The notes under the pieces were generated by a model. The model had not been told where the DNA came from. It saw only the letters and a list, made by a program, of their open reading frames with translations, and ran no database searches. Of a stretch of DNA of 64,000 nt, positions 11,206 through 22,946 are shown piece by piece. The DNA is taken from assembly GCA_029378245.1 (NCBI GenBank), contig JARKIF010000066.1:124001-188000 (forward strand), in the 5' to 3' direction. Position numbers and translations under genes: made by a program. The stretch comes from Roridomyces roridus. Taxonomy: Eukaryota; Basidiomycota; Agaricomycetes; Agaricales; Mycenaceae. Numbering within the stretch: the stretch's first letter is position 1; each line of letters begins with the position of its first letter.

Positions 11206-14200
11206 TTAGGTGTTTTGAGCGATTGGTAAAGGAATAAGGGCACAAACGATAAGACGGAGGGGTCTGGGGAGTAGCCTAGGTTCAGACGAGTTGAATCACA
11301 CCGAAACCACCCGATTCTGTCCAGAGTCTGTGACATGAGAAATATTTTGCCAAGGCGAGTCTAAAAACGGGAAAGACGGCTGAGCCAGCCACCTGTGTAA
11401 CTGAGCAGGATGGAGGAGAGAGATCAAGACAGTGGATGTGCTGGAGATAGCCCGAAGTCTGCCGAGTATTATGAGCCCAAGAAGTCACAAATTGGTGGGA
11501 TAAAGGTGATTAAAAAAAAAAAAAATCCTAACCCTGGCTGCATGGGGTACTGCTTATCCACATGTTGTGGACACGAGACGGTGGAGGTGGCGGGTGAGTT
11601 TGAGCTATGCGTGCTGGGTGCTCACGAGTATGATTTCCACTCGGTCAGCTTCAGCTCCAACGACTCGACGATGACAAACCACGAAGCCTTGAGCGATGCA
11701 TGGGTATTGTGTTATTGTAATCATGCTGCTTACATCTGACCTGGCATGATGCCGTTTCCGGCAGAACTCGTACTTATTTTTGTACACTAAAGTCGAACCA
11801 GACACAATGCCAACACTGGGATTGAACCCACACTGAACGTAGGAGGCGCAGACCACAGAAACACCTTAAAAGCTCAATAAACATTGAAAATGGCACCAAA
11901 ACCTTGGTGTGTCAAGTTTAAACCAGGAGTGTAGCTGCAAAATATCAAGTCATTGAAATGTAGACTGCAAGCTACAGAGTGAAAGGAAAAGCCAGCTGAT
12001 GGCAGCTGTCAAAAAAGTCGAACTTGACCTGAACAGTAAACATTACGGACCAGTGGTCACGTTGTGACTTGTCACGGTCGGGTTGCCCGACCGTGACATT
12101 TAACGCGTGACAAACACGTGACACAATTAAACAAACTTGTACAAAGATGATCTCACATGACAGAACAAATATATGCAAAGACACCGATCATACCTTACAC
12201 GATCAGGAGCCGCTTTCAACTGATGGGGTGCAGGATTTGAAAGAATCGATTACTCATTCCCTTTCGCTGCGCTCATTACATAAGTACTCGTAATGTTTGT
12301 GTATATGGATATTTGGACTCCTCTCTTTCTGTTACTTCCGTCTCGACAGTACCTAGCTAGTGTCTCCAACTCGACTCCCTGAAAAGGGTCTAGATTCTTT
12401 TTCCCATGTGATAATTATCCTTTCTTGACGATGATGAGCATGGAATTTGACTGCCCTTGAAAACACGCTTTTTGCACGATTTCAGATGTGGTTTCCATAC
12501 TATATGATCTCAATACGAGAGCTGATGTCGAGCCCAGAGACAGTCAGTATGGTGGATACTTTAGAGTACTGTACAGGTTGAAGGGTATTTACCTGGATAC
12601 GACTGATGGACTCACTCCGAAACATGTAGGAGGTGTGGATACCTGCCTTACCAATGGGATACACCGATTAAACAGTTCTTAACCGTTGTACAATTGTCAG
12701 CAGTTCGAACCTTGGTGCAAGTGCAATTCGGAGGTTCGGGAGTTCACGGAATGATGTACAAGTCGGCCGAATGACCTGAAACATGAGCAGACCGCCAAGA
12801 CGGGTCCGATGGAAGTGACGTAGTAGCCATCACCTGTCGGAACAAGTGGATTCCGGCTTGGATACAGACTTTTGGTCAAGTATCTGCTGGTATCCGAGAC
12901 CAAGAGTGGGAGATATGGGTATCGTTCGAAACCTACAACACGTGGGAGTACATTTTGAGGCCATACTCTGGAGGGGAAGAAGGGATACGAGATATCCAAA
13001 CTGTCCGAGTCATGGATCAGTGATGGAATCACGAGATAACATGCTGAATCATGGCTTGGCACTCTGGCTGACTGAGCACCAGTGCCAGATCCACCAATCA
13101 GGTCGTTTCCATTCAGGATACGTGGGAGATTCATCATTATTGCGCCATTTGTTTGTACTATCATATGATTCCCGGACATGTATAAAGTAGATAGAGTGTT
13201 ACCCAAGAGGGCAGCGGATACTTCCCCCACTAGCAAGCTACCAGCTGCGACTACGGGATTTGTCCGAGGCTTTCGAAGGTGCATTGCGTAGCTTTAGCAA
13301 TCACCCTTGAAATTCTAAATTGTTGTTTTGTTGGCTCCCGTTGTGTGAATCGAGTTTGAAGCAGTTGAGTTTCAGCTCAGTGGCAGCTTTGGAAGGCTTG
13401 CTACGGCTTGATACGGTTTGTGTGTCAGTTAGGGTCTGGTTGTGTGTTCAGTGTCAGGATTTGGTTCAGGAATTGTTGGAATTTGTGAAATCCATGTAGT
13501 ATCGGTCGCTGCGTTCTTTGGATACCAGTGTAAAAGGGATTGAGAGACCCAAATACCTTGCTTTGTGCAACCCGGCTTTTAGCCAGACAACCTATACATC
13601 TTTTGTGTTCGGCTGAGAAGCTTAAAATCCACAAAACACTTTAGAATCGCCATCCTTGGTTTTTATCAAGGATCTTGATTCACAATACAAAACTCGACCA
13701 CTCATATCGAGACAATATCACAGTATTCCCTACAACCTTTCATAAGGCCCTGTACTATGGACTTATACTCGCCTTTGCCTGCTGTCAATATAGTTGTCAC
13801 TCGCCCTGGAGCTTCGTGATTGGGTTGTTTAGATATAGATTCGTCTGTATCGACACTCATCTAGTCTTGTTGCTTCGAGTTGGTTGATTTCTATAGTAGG
13901 TTTAGAGCACATACATCAACGACTCGAAACATCTTGGTATCGGCTCTAGGTGAGCACGATTCCCGTTATGCCCAATTGGGTTCTCGCCCGCATTCAACCT
14001 ACGGCGTCGCATTACACTCCCATTCATTTTTTTTTTGGTTTTTACACATGTATTTCTCATACCAATGCATTCTTTGGGTCGTAATTGAAAAAAAAAAAAA
14101 AAAGGAGAGCTGAAGCGTGAATCAAACATATAGGTATCCATCCTGGACAAAAAGACAGCTTTTTGTTCGGGCTCCTCGGATTTCGCTCTGATGGAAAGCA

Positions 14201-15308
14201 ATCTCATTCTCTGCCAGTGATCACGGTTTTCACTGGCAAAAACAAAATCATCAATGACAAAAACAAGATGCTCGGGATCAGATTGAAATCAGGGGACATC
14301 AAAATGAAATCGGAACGTCTCAGAAGCGGCATCAATCATTGATGCCCAGTGAAGGTATTTGATCAGGCTAGAATGTGAGCCGCCGGTCGGCCTGGATGGT
14401 CAATGAGGGGGCCAAGTCTGGAGCCCTTGTTTTGCCACACCGGACATACTGTACACCAGACTTGACGTCACTTGAGAATGGTGTATTCATTCATCAAGTG
14501 AGATAGACGCCGCAAGCCCTAAGCAAGCCCAGGAAATCGATGGGTCAGGAGCCGGGTTGGAGAGACATCAGGAGGGCATGTCGGCAAGCTGATGCCGTTT
14601 TGACACTGTGGATCATTCCTGATTGTCAGTTGGATTTTGTGATCTTGTTTTGATCGTTGTGATCTTGTTTCCGTCATTGGCGATTTCGTTCTCGTTGACT
14701 GGAAAATTCTTGTTTTTGACATGTAAACTAATGTTTTAGTGAAGGGCATTTCTGATGTCCCTCGAGCTCGATTTTGACGGTGATCATCGTGAATTCATCG
14801 TGATCACTGGCAAAAACAAGAATCAGTGCCTGTCAAAAACAGAAATTCAGGGGTGGCAAACTCATTTATTTTTGTCCAATGAGGACACCGATAAAACACG
14901 CACACGATCAACGAGTCCCGTGATACACAGCCACCAAAAGATTGGTAATAACTCGATACCCTGAATGGACCCCGCACTCTGATCAGGACTAGGAAAGACT
15001 GGCGAGCAAAGCGAGCGCGAGTACGGCATCCCAATGGTGTGAAAACAGAATAACTAGAAACAGATGAATGTCAGTAACCACAGTAGAACTACTTATCGTA
15101 ATCCAATGAGCCTGCGAGCCTTGCAGGCACTTAGGCGAGATGGAAGTAAGGGGTAAGATAGATTGATTTCCGGGCGCACAGCCCAATAACAATAATACAG
15201 ATGTGGATAATCTAATCTTTACCTACATCAGAAACTCAAGGAAGTGTAAAAATAAACAGAAAATCTACAACAGCCGGTTGAACAGCTATGAGTGTTATGC
15301 TACGCTGG
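11206..15308. other. Long stretch without a confident gene
   Basis: Open frames here (for example 12697-13284 minus, 195 codons; 11410-11739 plus) show no recognisable domain. Two small structures are visible. One is a Pol III B-box-like word GGTTCAATCCC on the minus strand at 11818-11828, in a context that could be the 3' half of a tRNA or a tRNA-derived SINE. The other is a zone at 14214-14850 where variants of CACTGGCAAAAACAA and TGACAAAAACAAGA recur in both orientations. Poly-A/T runs at 11513-11525, 14027-14040 and 14089-14103 are compatible with retroposon tails. Confidence 0.4.
14214..14850. repeat. Inverted-repeat zone of CACTGGCAAAAACAA-type words
   Basis: The plus strand has TTTTCACTGGCAAAAACAAAATC at 14227-14249 and GATCACTGGCAAAAACAAGAATC at 14801-14823. 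Between them, 14630-14730 contains the reverse-complement type (TTCTTGTTTTTGACATG; GTGATCTTGTTT twice). The arrangement suggests a foldback or a decayed TIR element. I could not find a clean target duplication, so the borders and class are uncertain. Confidence 0.3.
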
Positions 15309-18300
15309 TCAGCCTTTGTGCAAAGCCCGAAATCCGTGGGGTAAGGCTAGCTTGCCGCTCTGACTGTGGCCTGCCCCACGTTCCATGAGCAGTTGTGGAA
15401 TCCCAAGTTTCCCATTTGGGGAGGCACCATGCAGCGGAGTTCGGCCATCCCTGTCAGCAGCATCTACTGTTGCCCCATGTTCTATGAGCAGCTTTTCAAT
15501 GCCAAGGTGGCCCCTTGAGGAGGCATGGTGCAGCGGAATCCAACCACCTTTGTCAGCAACATTGACTGCTGCCCCATGTTCTATGAGGAGCTTTGCAACA
15601 TCAAGCTTCCCATTTGAGGAGGCATGGTGCAGCGGAGTAATACCATCCCTGTCAGCAGCATTCACTGCTGCCCCCTGTTCTATGAGCAGCTTTGCAAAAT
15701 CAAGATGGCCATTTGAGGAGGCATGGTGCAGCAGAGTCTTGCCCCATTTGTCAGGGACATTCACTGCTGCCCCATGTTCTATGAACAGCTCTGCAATGTC
15801 AAGCTTCCCATTTGAGCAGGCACGGTGCAGCGGAGTCCTGCCCCACTTGTCAGGGACATTGACTGCTGCCCCATGCTCTATGAGCAGCTTTCCAATGTCA
15901 AGGTTGCCATTTGAGGAGGCACGGTGCAGTGGAGTCTGGCCATCCTTGTCAATAGCATCGACTGCTGCCCCATGCTCTATGAGCAGCTTTCCGATGTCAA
16001 GGTTTCCATTTGAGGAGGCATGGTGCAGCGGAGTCTTGCCCCATTTGTCAGGGACATTGACTGCCAGTGCTGCCCCATGTTCTATGAACAGCTCTGCAAT
16101 GTCAAGCTTCCCATTTGAGCAGGCACGGTGCAGCGAAGTCTTGCCCCACTTGTCAGGGACATTGACTGCTGCCCCATGCTCTATGAGCAGCTTTCCAATG
16201 TCACGGTTGCCATTTGAGGAGGCACGGTGCAGTGGAGTCTGGCCATCCTTGTCAGCAGCATCGACTGCTGCCCCATGCTCTATGAGCAGCTTTGCAAGTT
16301 CAAGGTGGCCATTTGAGGAGGCACGGTGCAGTGGAGTCTCGCCATCCTTGTCAGCAGCATCAACTGCTGCCCCATGCTCTATGAGCAGCTTTGCAAGTTC
16401 AAGGTGGCCATTTGAGGAGGGATGGTGCAGCAGAGTCTCACCATCCCTGTCAGCAGCATTGACTGCTGCCCCATGCTCTATGAGCAGCTTTGCAAGTTCA
16501 AGGTTGCCATCTGAGCAGGCATGGTGCAGCAGAGTCTTGCCCCACTTGTCAGGAGCATCGACTGCTGCCCCATGTTCTATGAGCAGCTTTGCAAGTTCAA
16601 GGTTGCCATCTGAGCAGGCATGGTGCAGCAGAGTCTTGCCCCACTTGTCAGGAGCATCGACTGCTGCCCCATGCTCTATGAGCAGCTTTGCAAGTTCAAG
16701 GTGGCCATTTGAGGAGGCACGGTGCAGTGGAGTCTCGCCATCCTTGTCAGCAGCATCGACTGCTGCCCCATGCTCTATGAGCAGCTTTCCAATGTCATGC
16801 TTGCCATTTGAGGCACGGTGCAGTGGAGTCTGGCCATCCTTGTCAACAGCATCGACTGCTGCCCCATGCTCTATGAGCAGCTTTGCAAGTTCAAGGTGGC
16901 CATTTGAGGAGGCACGGTGCAGTGGAGTCTCGCCATCCTTGTCAGCAGCATTGACTGCTGCCCCATGCTCTATGAGCAGCTTTGCAAGTTCAAGGTGGCC
17001 ATTTGAGCAGGCACAGTATAGTGGAGTCTCGCCATCCATGTCAGCAGCATCGACTGCTGCCCCATGCTCTATGAGTAGCTTTGCAAGTTCAAGGTTGCCA
17101 TTTGAGCAGGCACAGTATAGTGGAGTCTCGCCATCCATGTCAGCAGCATCGACTGCTGCCCCATGCTCTATGAGTAGCTTTGCAAGTTCAAGGTTGCCAT
17201 TTGAGCAGGCACGGTGCAGTGGAGTGTTGCCCCACTTGTCAGGAGCATCAACGGCTGCCCCATGTTCTACGAGCAGCTTTGCAACGTCAAGCTTGCCATT
17301 TGAGGAGGCACCGTGCAGCGGAGTCCAGCCATCCTTGTCAGCAGCACCAGCTACTGCACCATGTTCTATGAGCAAAGACAACACCCCTCTTCGGAAACCC
17401 ATTCTTGCACACATGCAGATAGCTGGTTCAGCTCGCCTATCCTGTAACCAACACAATGTTATGTATTGGCTACTCTCATCCTCCAGCAGATGCATTGTTG
17501 ATGGCAGTAGTTGCTCCTGGTGTCTGCCACCACTGTACTGGAAGTGAGCAAACCAGCTTTTGGCTGCATATTTGGCCAGTGGGTACTTTGCCAGAGTCTC
17601 CTTAGTCATGACATGATCATCCTCAGAAAAGAGAACAAGATAACGAATGCATGTTTGTGCAATGAACTTCTGTGATATGGTCTGGCTAAGATCAAGAGTC
17701 CGTCCATGTTCTTGATGAAACTTTCCAGAAAGGACATAGTCTCGTACAGATGAGTGTGCAAAACTTATTGATCCTTTCCAGTATGCATGGGTTGCATGGG
17801 TGTTAATGACAATTAGCCCATCCAGCAGCTGGAAAAGTTGTAAATTTTCTGGCCGTCTTTTAGGGAGATAGACTGCTGTTTCCACATTTGCAAAGTCAAA
17901 ATTTTGCAGGTTCAACCGAAAGGCAATGGCATCTGCAAGCTCTTCTGGAGACAGTTCTTCAGTTGAAAACACAAGCCACCGCAATATTGCCTGCAGAAAA
18001 ACTAATGGCAGTTGGGGCTCTTGCTTTGCACGGTTCAGAAAATGACTGTAGATGCTGAACAGATCACCTGGGAGGACAGCAAGGACCTCATCCCATTCAT
18101 CCTCCCAATGATGACCTAGCTCAATAAGGAAGCATGCTGCCATGCGGAACCTACTTATGTACTTAGTTTAGGCCCATGATTTACTTGAATCTGACTTACA
18201 TTCCATCACTTTGTTTCACAATTTGTTCGGTGACTGTTTTGGCATGCTCTGAGTCTTTGGACATTGTCAAAATCTTGCTGTAGACCAAAGATCTAATGTC

Positions 18301-19223
18301 TTCATCTAAGATTGATCCATGCAACTGTATCAGTGGAATGCCATGGAAGCCTGTTTGGAACTCCTGGCGAGGTTGACTTGTGATCAGAACATGTGGTGGG
18401 CACTTTATGGAGGAACCATGTAGTCTGTTTAAAAACTCAACAAGACCTGTCCAATCATCTTTGCGGCATTCATCCAGTCCATCTAGGACAATGCAAGTTT
18501 TCCCCAGTTCCACAATCAAATCATCAAGCACTTTGTGGAGATCTTTCCGCTGCGGCTGTATGGTTCCATTTCCCAATCCTTTATGAAGATTGGAAAGGGA
18601 ATCATATGGAGTGTCTGACTTCCCAGAAAGCTGCCAGACAATTGAGCGCAACATGATATCCAGGCTCTGTCTGTCTGGGATCCTGAAGTCAAAAAAGAAA
18701 TATGCGACTGTGTTGCCAGTGTCCACAAGGTCTCGAATGATTGTTGAGCTATTCATGTCAGTGGAGATACATACTGCAGTGAAATGGTGAAGTACCTGAG
18801 TACACTTTTCCCAGTCCCAGCTGAAATAGATTAGATATGCTGAGCATTGAAACAAACCAACATACAAATTCCCTGGATCCACAAGATGCCAGGTGTGTTC
18901 TTCCAACTAATGAGCTGATTGTCCTGGAGCAGCCAAGTCCCAGTATCCTCATGGCGAAGCCCTTGCAGCTGATACTGTCTGTCTTGTGTATCTGGAGGAT
19001 TTCCTAACCACTTGAACAAATCTTCATTGGATCTATACCAAAGATGAGCCACAAGAGCTATGCCATGAGAAAATGTGATTAACCCTTTTGTACTGTCACA
19101 TCATTATGAATTAACTTTGCAGCAGTGTGGTCAAAAAGCTTACATATTGACAACGGGGCTCCCTCCAGCTCCACCAGCACCCCCAGTCTCATTTCCTGAC
19201 CCACCCGGAGCGCCTGGGCCACC
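15309..19223 (-). CDS. NACHT-ankyrin repeat NLR (STAND) protein
   Basis: A fungal NOD-like receptor, expected to act in self/non-self or pathogen sensing, with the NACHT ATPase as switch and the repeats as ligand-binding part. Exons read from the minus strand: a Gly-rich N-terminal exon about 19223-19150 (tentative); 19053-18866 with DTGTWLLQDNQ; a 25-bp micro-exon 18820-18796; 18748-18200; and 18150-15309. Introns are 45, 47 and 49 bp. The micro-exon completes the Walker A, GISGTGKS, which is missing if it is skipped. Walker B is CIVLDGLDECR. The last exon starts FRMAACFLIELG, then a helical region of about 230 residues, then 20 ankyrin units of 33 residues. The frame is open throughout. The extreme N-terminus and start codon are not resolved. 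Confidence 0.85.
15345..17375 (-). repeat. Tandem array of twenty 99-bp ankyrin-coding units
   Basis: Each unit encodes 33 residues around the core D-x-x-G-x-T-P-L-H-x-A-S-S-N-G-x-L-x-x-A, ending in LLIEHGAAV. Two adjacent units (repeats 8 and 9, about 16495-16692) appear identical at protein level, and repeats 3 and 4 differ by one residue. Repeat 6 is one residue short, and repeat 13 has a two-residue insertion (ALAVNVP) near 16065. The unit variants fall into two recurring types, DKDG and DKWG. Such high internal identity points to recent unit duplication or gene conversion. It also explains the long open frame on the opposite strand. Confidence 0.93.
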
Positions 19224-19689
19224 TATAGCCACAGGTCATGATTTCCCCAGGATTGCACTCTGAGATTTCACACACCTTGGATAGTCACATGACTCACATC
19301 CCAGACTCCTCTGACTTGGTGGATATTAGACATCATGAAACTGAACTGCAGATTGTTAGTGAACAGAGTAGAATAAGAGCCAGAAGAGCTGCCCACCGCA
19401 AGCAACTGGATACCGTGGTGGTAGGAAGCAAGATGCCAGCGTGCAGGGACAAATATGTACAAGCCTTCTCAGAGGCCAAACATTGACAAACTTTCTATTC
19501 TACAGTAAATGCATGGCAGATCAATGAGCACAAGCTGCGACATAGCATTCTGCTGCTTCTGGTGCAACTCGCCTTCGGAGGTTGTAAGCAAAAGGTATAC
19601 ACATGAATATTACATAAGCCAGAGGTTACTCGTATCAGCAACATGGTGGGTAATCTGCACAAACTATCGGTGAAATCTAGAGGGAGGAC

Positions 19690-20977
19690 GAAGAAATAAC
19701 ACACATAAATCCTCGCGCTCTTCATCCTTGCAAGAGATTCGCTCGCAGACGCACGCTCGGAGACCTTTGAGGCCCAAATGGATCCAGAAGTTGCAGAACA
19801 ATCCCAAGCTTGCCGCGCTCATTGATCTCAGGTTTGTGGCTCTCTCCCCTTCTTTACTTGCCGTCGCTCACAGATTCTGCTAGTAGTAAGCTCGATGTGA
19901 TACCTAAAAAGCCCGTCACCTACCCTCCGATGCTCGCTTCCGACCCAGAGCCGGAGGATGCCATTTGGAATCGCGTCCTTTCCTTCGTTTACGCGCACAA
20001 AGAGGACCGGCTGCTCGCCTGGTACTCCCATGGGGACCACAACTACGATTTTTCCGATTATGGACCCCACAGAGATCTTGACGAGGACGATTGGATGAAT
20101 CAACCACCGATAGGTGCGAGGCCTCTCCTCGTGTACAAAAGATTCCAGGTCAGACTTCCTTCAACTTGCTCAATCCATCTCCTCATACGTGAGGCAAATT
20201 AGCGGCTCGCAACTCCTTATCTGTACGCGACTCCCAACCCCCAAGCACCCGAGAAACTGCATTCACTTCTGCAGAAGCTCGCAGCAGATCCTTCGCTGGG
20301 GACAACACGCCCGACATGTTCGCCTTTACGAAGAAGTTCACCAGGCGGGGGATACTGCGAAACTGCTATCGCACTTCCCTCGGTTGCGTAGCCTCGCTGT
20401 CGCGGACGAAGAGGACCGCGTTATTCCCCCGTGGGACGTCTTCGATGAATTGAGTGTGCGGTGCGGGGCGACTCTTGATACCTTCGAGGGAGTGGGAGTG
20501 GCCAAATCCAAGAAGGCGGTAGATCCGGTTATTTTCTCTCGGTTTGCCGAGATGAAATTCTTTGCTTGGGATTCGGAGACGGTGTTTGATACCGCGGAGG
20601 ATGGTTTTTCCGATGCGTTCCAGAATCTGGAGCAGATGGCCATCAGGGAAGCTGATGCATCGTTCTATATGATCTTGGCGCGAATGGAGTACGTCCCCGC
20701 GGAAAATGCCATGTGTGTCTCTACTAAAAAAAATGATCGCAGACTGCCTTCGCTGCGTTGTGTCATTCTTACAGCAACCGAGACCTCGAAAAGTCATGTC
20801 TTTTTTTCAAAGCACGGGGGAAAGCTCGAGAGACTCGCCCTCTTGGACGCAACGCTCAACGCAGACGTCTTCAATTACTGTCCCTCAATCAAGCACCTGT
20901 CTATGACCTGGGATTGGGCCTCTTCGAGGCGGGTGCTGAACCTTCTGGTCCAGTTTTGGTCACATCAGTACTCGTAG
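19690..20977 (+). pseudogene. Double F-box-like gene A, 5'- and 3'-truncated
   Basis: Paralogue of F-box genes B (31441) and C (36548). The first recognisable piece, LQEIRSQTHARR ending in KLAALIDLR (about 19725-19831), matches the end of exon 2 of B. The whole N-terminal F-box part is absent. The central part is present: PPMLASDPEPEDAIWNRVLSF, then LLVYKRF, an intron, and RLATPYLYA. It then shifts frame before VRCGATLDTFEG and continues to SIKHLSMTWDWASSRR, where homology stops near 20930. The missing 3' part resembles the fragment at 24786-25216, so the two may once have been one gene split by inserted DNA. I infer a pseudogene. Confidence 0.6.
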
Positions 20978-22690
20978 AGGGAGATCCCATTGGAAGCGAA
21001 CACGAGAAGGGATTCAGACACTGTTGCAGCTGCAGTGTCCATACTATGACCTGCTTTTAGGGGCCATTGCTTGCGCATGGCAATCCGAGTCTGGGGCAGC
21101 AGCTGGGGATAAGGCACATGGAGAATGTCTTAACAACAATGGGAGACCAATTCCCTTGGGGCGAGGAAGACTTCACTCAAGAGGAAGGCTGCTTCAGCCT
21201 TTAGCGACGGTAATACGACTACGGCGCCGCCACGAGCGGAATTAAAACAGAAAAAAAGAGTAGGCCCGTGGAAAGGGACGTAGGGACGATGGGAGGACAG
21301 GTCCCTCCAGCGAAAGCGGCGAGGGAAAGGGGGTATGTGGAGAGTTAAGGGAGGATTCAAGATGTTATAGCAGCAACGACGTAGGCTGCTTCGGCGACGG
21401 TGGGCCAGGCGCGATGAGACGACGTGGGCGATAGGGCAATATGGAGAACGATGTATGAGTCGTACTGACACGATAAATGCACGATTTTTGATCGCACGCG
21501 CGGTGGGGCAACAAGAAGAGGAGGGGAAGGTATCCTATATTCACAGAAAGCTACACACATTTTGCAGAAGTAGAAACCGGCCACTGGCCAAGGAGCCGTA
21601 GTAAGCGAACCAAAGACCAAGTAGTTGGGACAGAGAGACGCGCAAGGCCAGCACACATAGTAGATGTCGATAAAGTGCCAGGAAGATGGTATATTGAGGG
21701 ATGAACGACAGAAAATTGGCTGAGACGAGGGAGTCGGAGTGGGCCAGAGCATTGGATGTAAAAACAAGATGCTGTGGTCCGTAGGTGCAGTGGAAATGAG
21801 TGTTGAGTGGTCGATGCGTGGTGGTGGGAAGCAAGAGGCATGCACGGTGCCGATCGAGCTGTCAACGGAACGGGCATCGGTCCGAGCTGTCAAACATCTC
21901 CGTTCCGCTTCCGTGAGCAACGTAAACCAACTCCCATCAACCGTGCGGAATCTGCAGGGGGACAACGAGGGGACAGGAAGATGCTGGGGACAATGTACAT
22001 GGAAAAGTACTACATGCTGGGTAAAAATGATATCTGCAGAATAATATTGGTTGATTGTGGTCCTGGGCGGCGGAGATGGTAACACGGAACGCCGGCGGAG
22101 CTGGCTCAGCCTGGGCAGCTAGATCTATGTTCAACGTGTAAGGGTAATTGACAAAGAGACAGCCAAATCGAGAGAGAACAGCCCAAAAATTACCAAAAAT
22201 GGAACTGATTCCACCACCGACACTGACGTCATCGAAAAAGTTCGACCCCACTCTTGCGGGAAAACGGCCGATAAGACCGAGCTTAAAAATAAATTTTTAA
22301 GACTCGGAATCACACACCTTGCTCCAGCGATGTGAGCACAAACTGGCAATTTTTGATCCCGTGTTTGCAGACGAGGATTTTGAAGACAAATGTGACCGCA
22401 GAAAGGACTCAGGTGGAATCCAAGACACACTGAGGCTCGAGCAAAGAGGCAAACGGTGACGGGGGAGGAACACTAAACCAGCAGTAGAATCAAACTTCAA
22501 TTCCACTTCATCTCTGATTCCTCATCCTCTGGGCTGCAGCGCTCAGGCTCTGTGCACCCAGTCCCAGGCCTCTCAGGCTCAATCTCACTGCTCCTTTAAC
22601 CCTCTCAACTTGTTCCAAAAGAAATTTGATCTGTACATCAACCCGGTAACCCGAATAAGGTGCATCATTCAATTGATGTCTATGCAACTT
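20978..22690. other. Stretch without a supportable gene
   Basis: Overlapping minus-strand frames (longest 21357-22085, 242 codons) have a low-complexity, Ser/His/Pro/Cys-rich composition and no recognisable domain. An AT-rich near-palindrome (CTTAAAAATAAATTTTTAAG) lies at 22280-22299. This DNA separates F-box piece A from piece E and may include inserted material, but I found no paired termini for it. Confidence 0.35.
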
Positions 22691-22704
22691 TTGCCCCAAT
22701 CTTT

Positions 22705-22727
22705 GACCCCTTCGGGGTGTCATACGA

Positions 22728-22758
<31 letters not shown>

Positions 22759-22800
22759 GGCCCCTGCACAAGGATGACACGCTTTTCCGGAGTGGTAGAC
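22705..22800 (+). ncRNA. U6: U6 spliceosomal snRNA-like gene
   Basis: The central part is unmistakable U6: AATTGGAACGATACAGAGA at 22729-22747 with the ACAGAGA box, then AGATTAGCATGGCCCCTGC, AAGGATGACACGC, i.e. the AGC triad and the internal stem-loop. The 5' part GACCCCTTCGGGGTGTC can form the usual 5' stem-loop with a UUCG loop. The 3' tail (CTTTTCCGGAGTGGTAGACC) is unusual and no run of five or more T follows closely; only TTTT occurs, just after ACACGC. No clear TATA box 25-30 bp upstream was seen. It may be the functional gene or a retroposed copy. U6 catalyses both splicing steps as part of the spliceosome. Confidence 0.78.
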
Positions 22801-22946
22801 CTACGGGTCTCAATATTTATGCACTTTTGAACAATGGAACCTTGCGCAGGGGTACACTTGAGAAGTTACCAGTTTTCTGTTCCCCACGGCAGCAAAACTC
22901 ACTCGTATATCATGTTTGCTGTTTCAGAATGTATCTCAGTTCATTG

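Noticed and set aside
12697..13284. 195-codon minus-strand frame
   Set aside because: No domain, no splice-linked neighbours and no conserved partner. It could be chance or an old remnant.
15345..17375. Regular direct repeats considered as a CRISPR-like or satellite array
   Set aside because: Units are 99 bp without spacers and encode ankyrin repeats in frame.
15385..17547. A 720-codon plus-strand open frame rich in Ser, Cys and Pro repeats
   Set aside because: It is the antisense of the ankyrin array. The 99-bp unit happens to lack stops in this frame, and the minus strand has the real ankyrin and NACHT signatures.
21357..22085. 242-codon minus-strand frame
   Set aside because: No recognisable motif, low-complexity composition, overlapping frames of similar length, no paralogue in the window.
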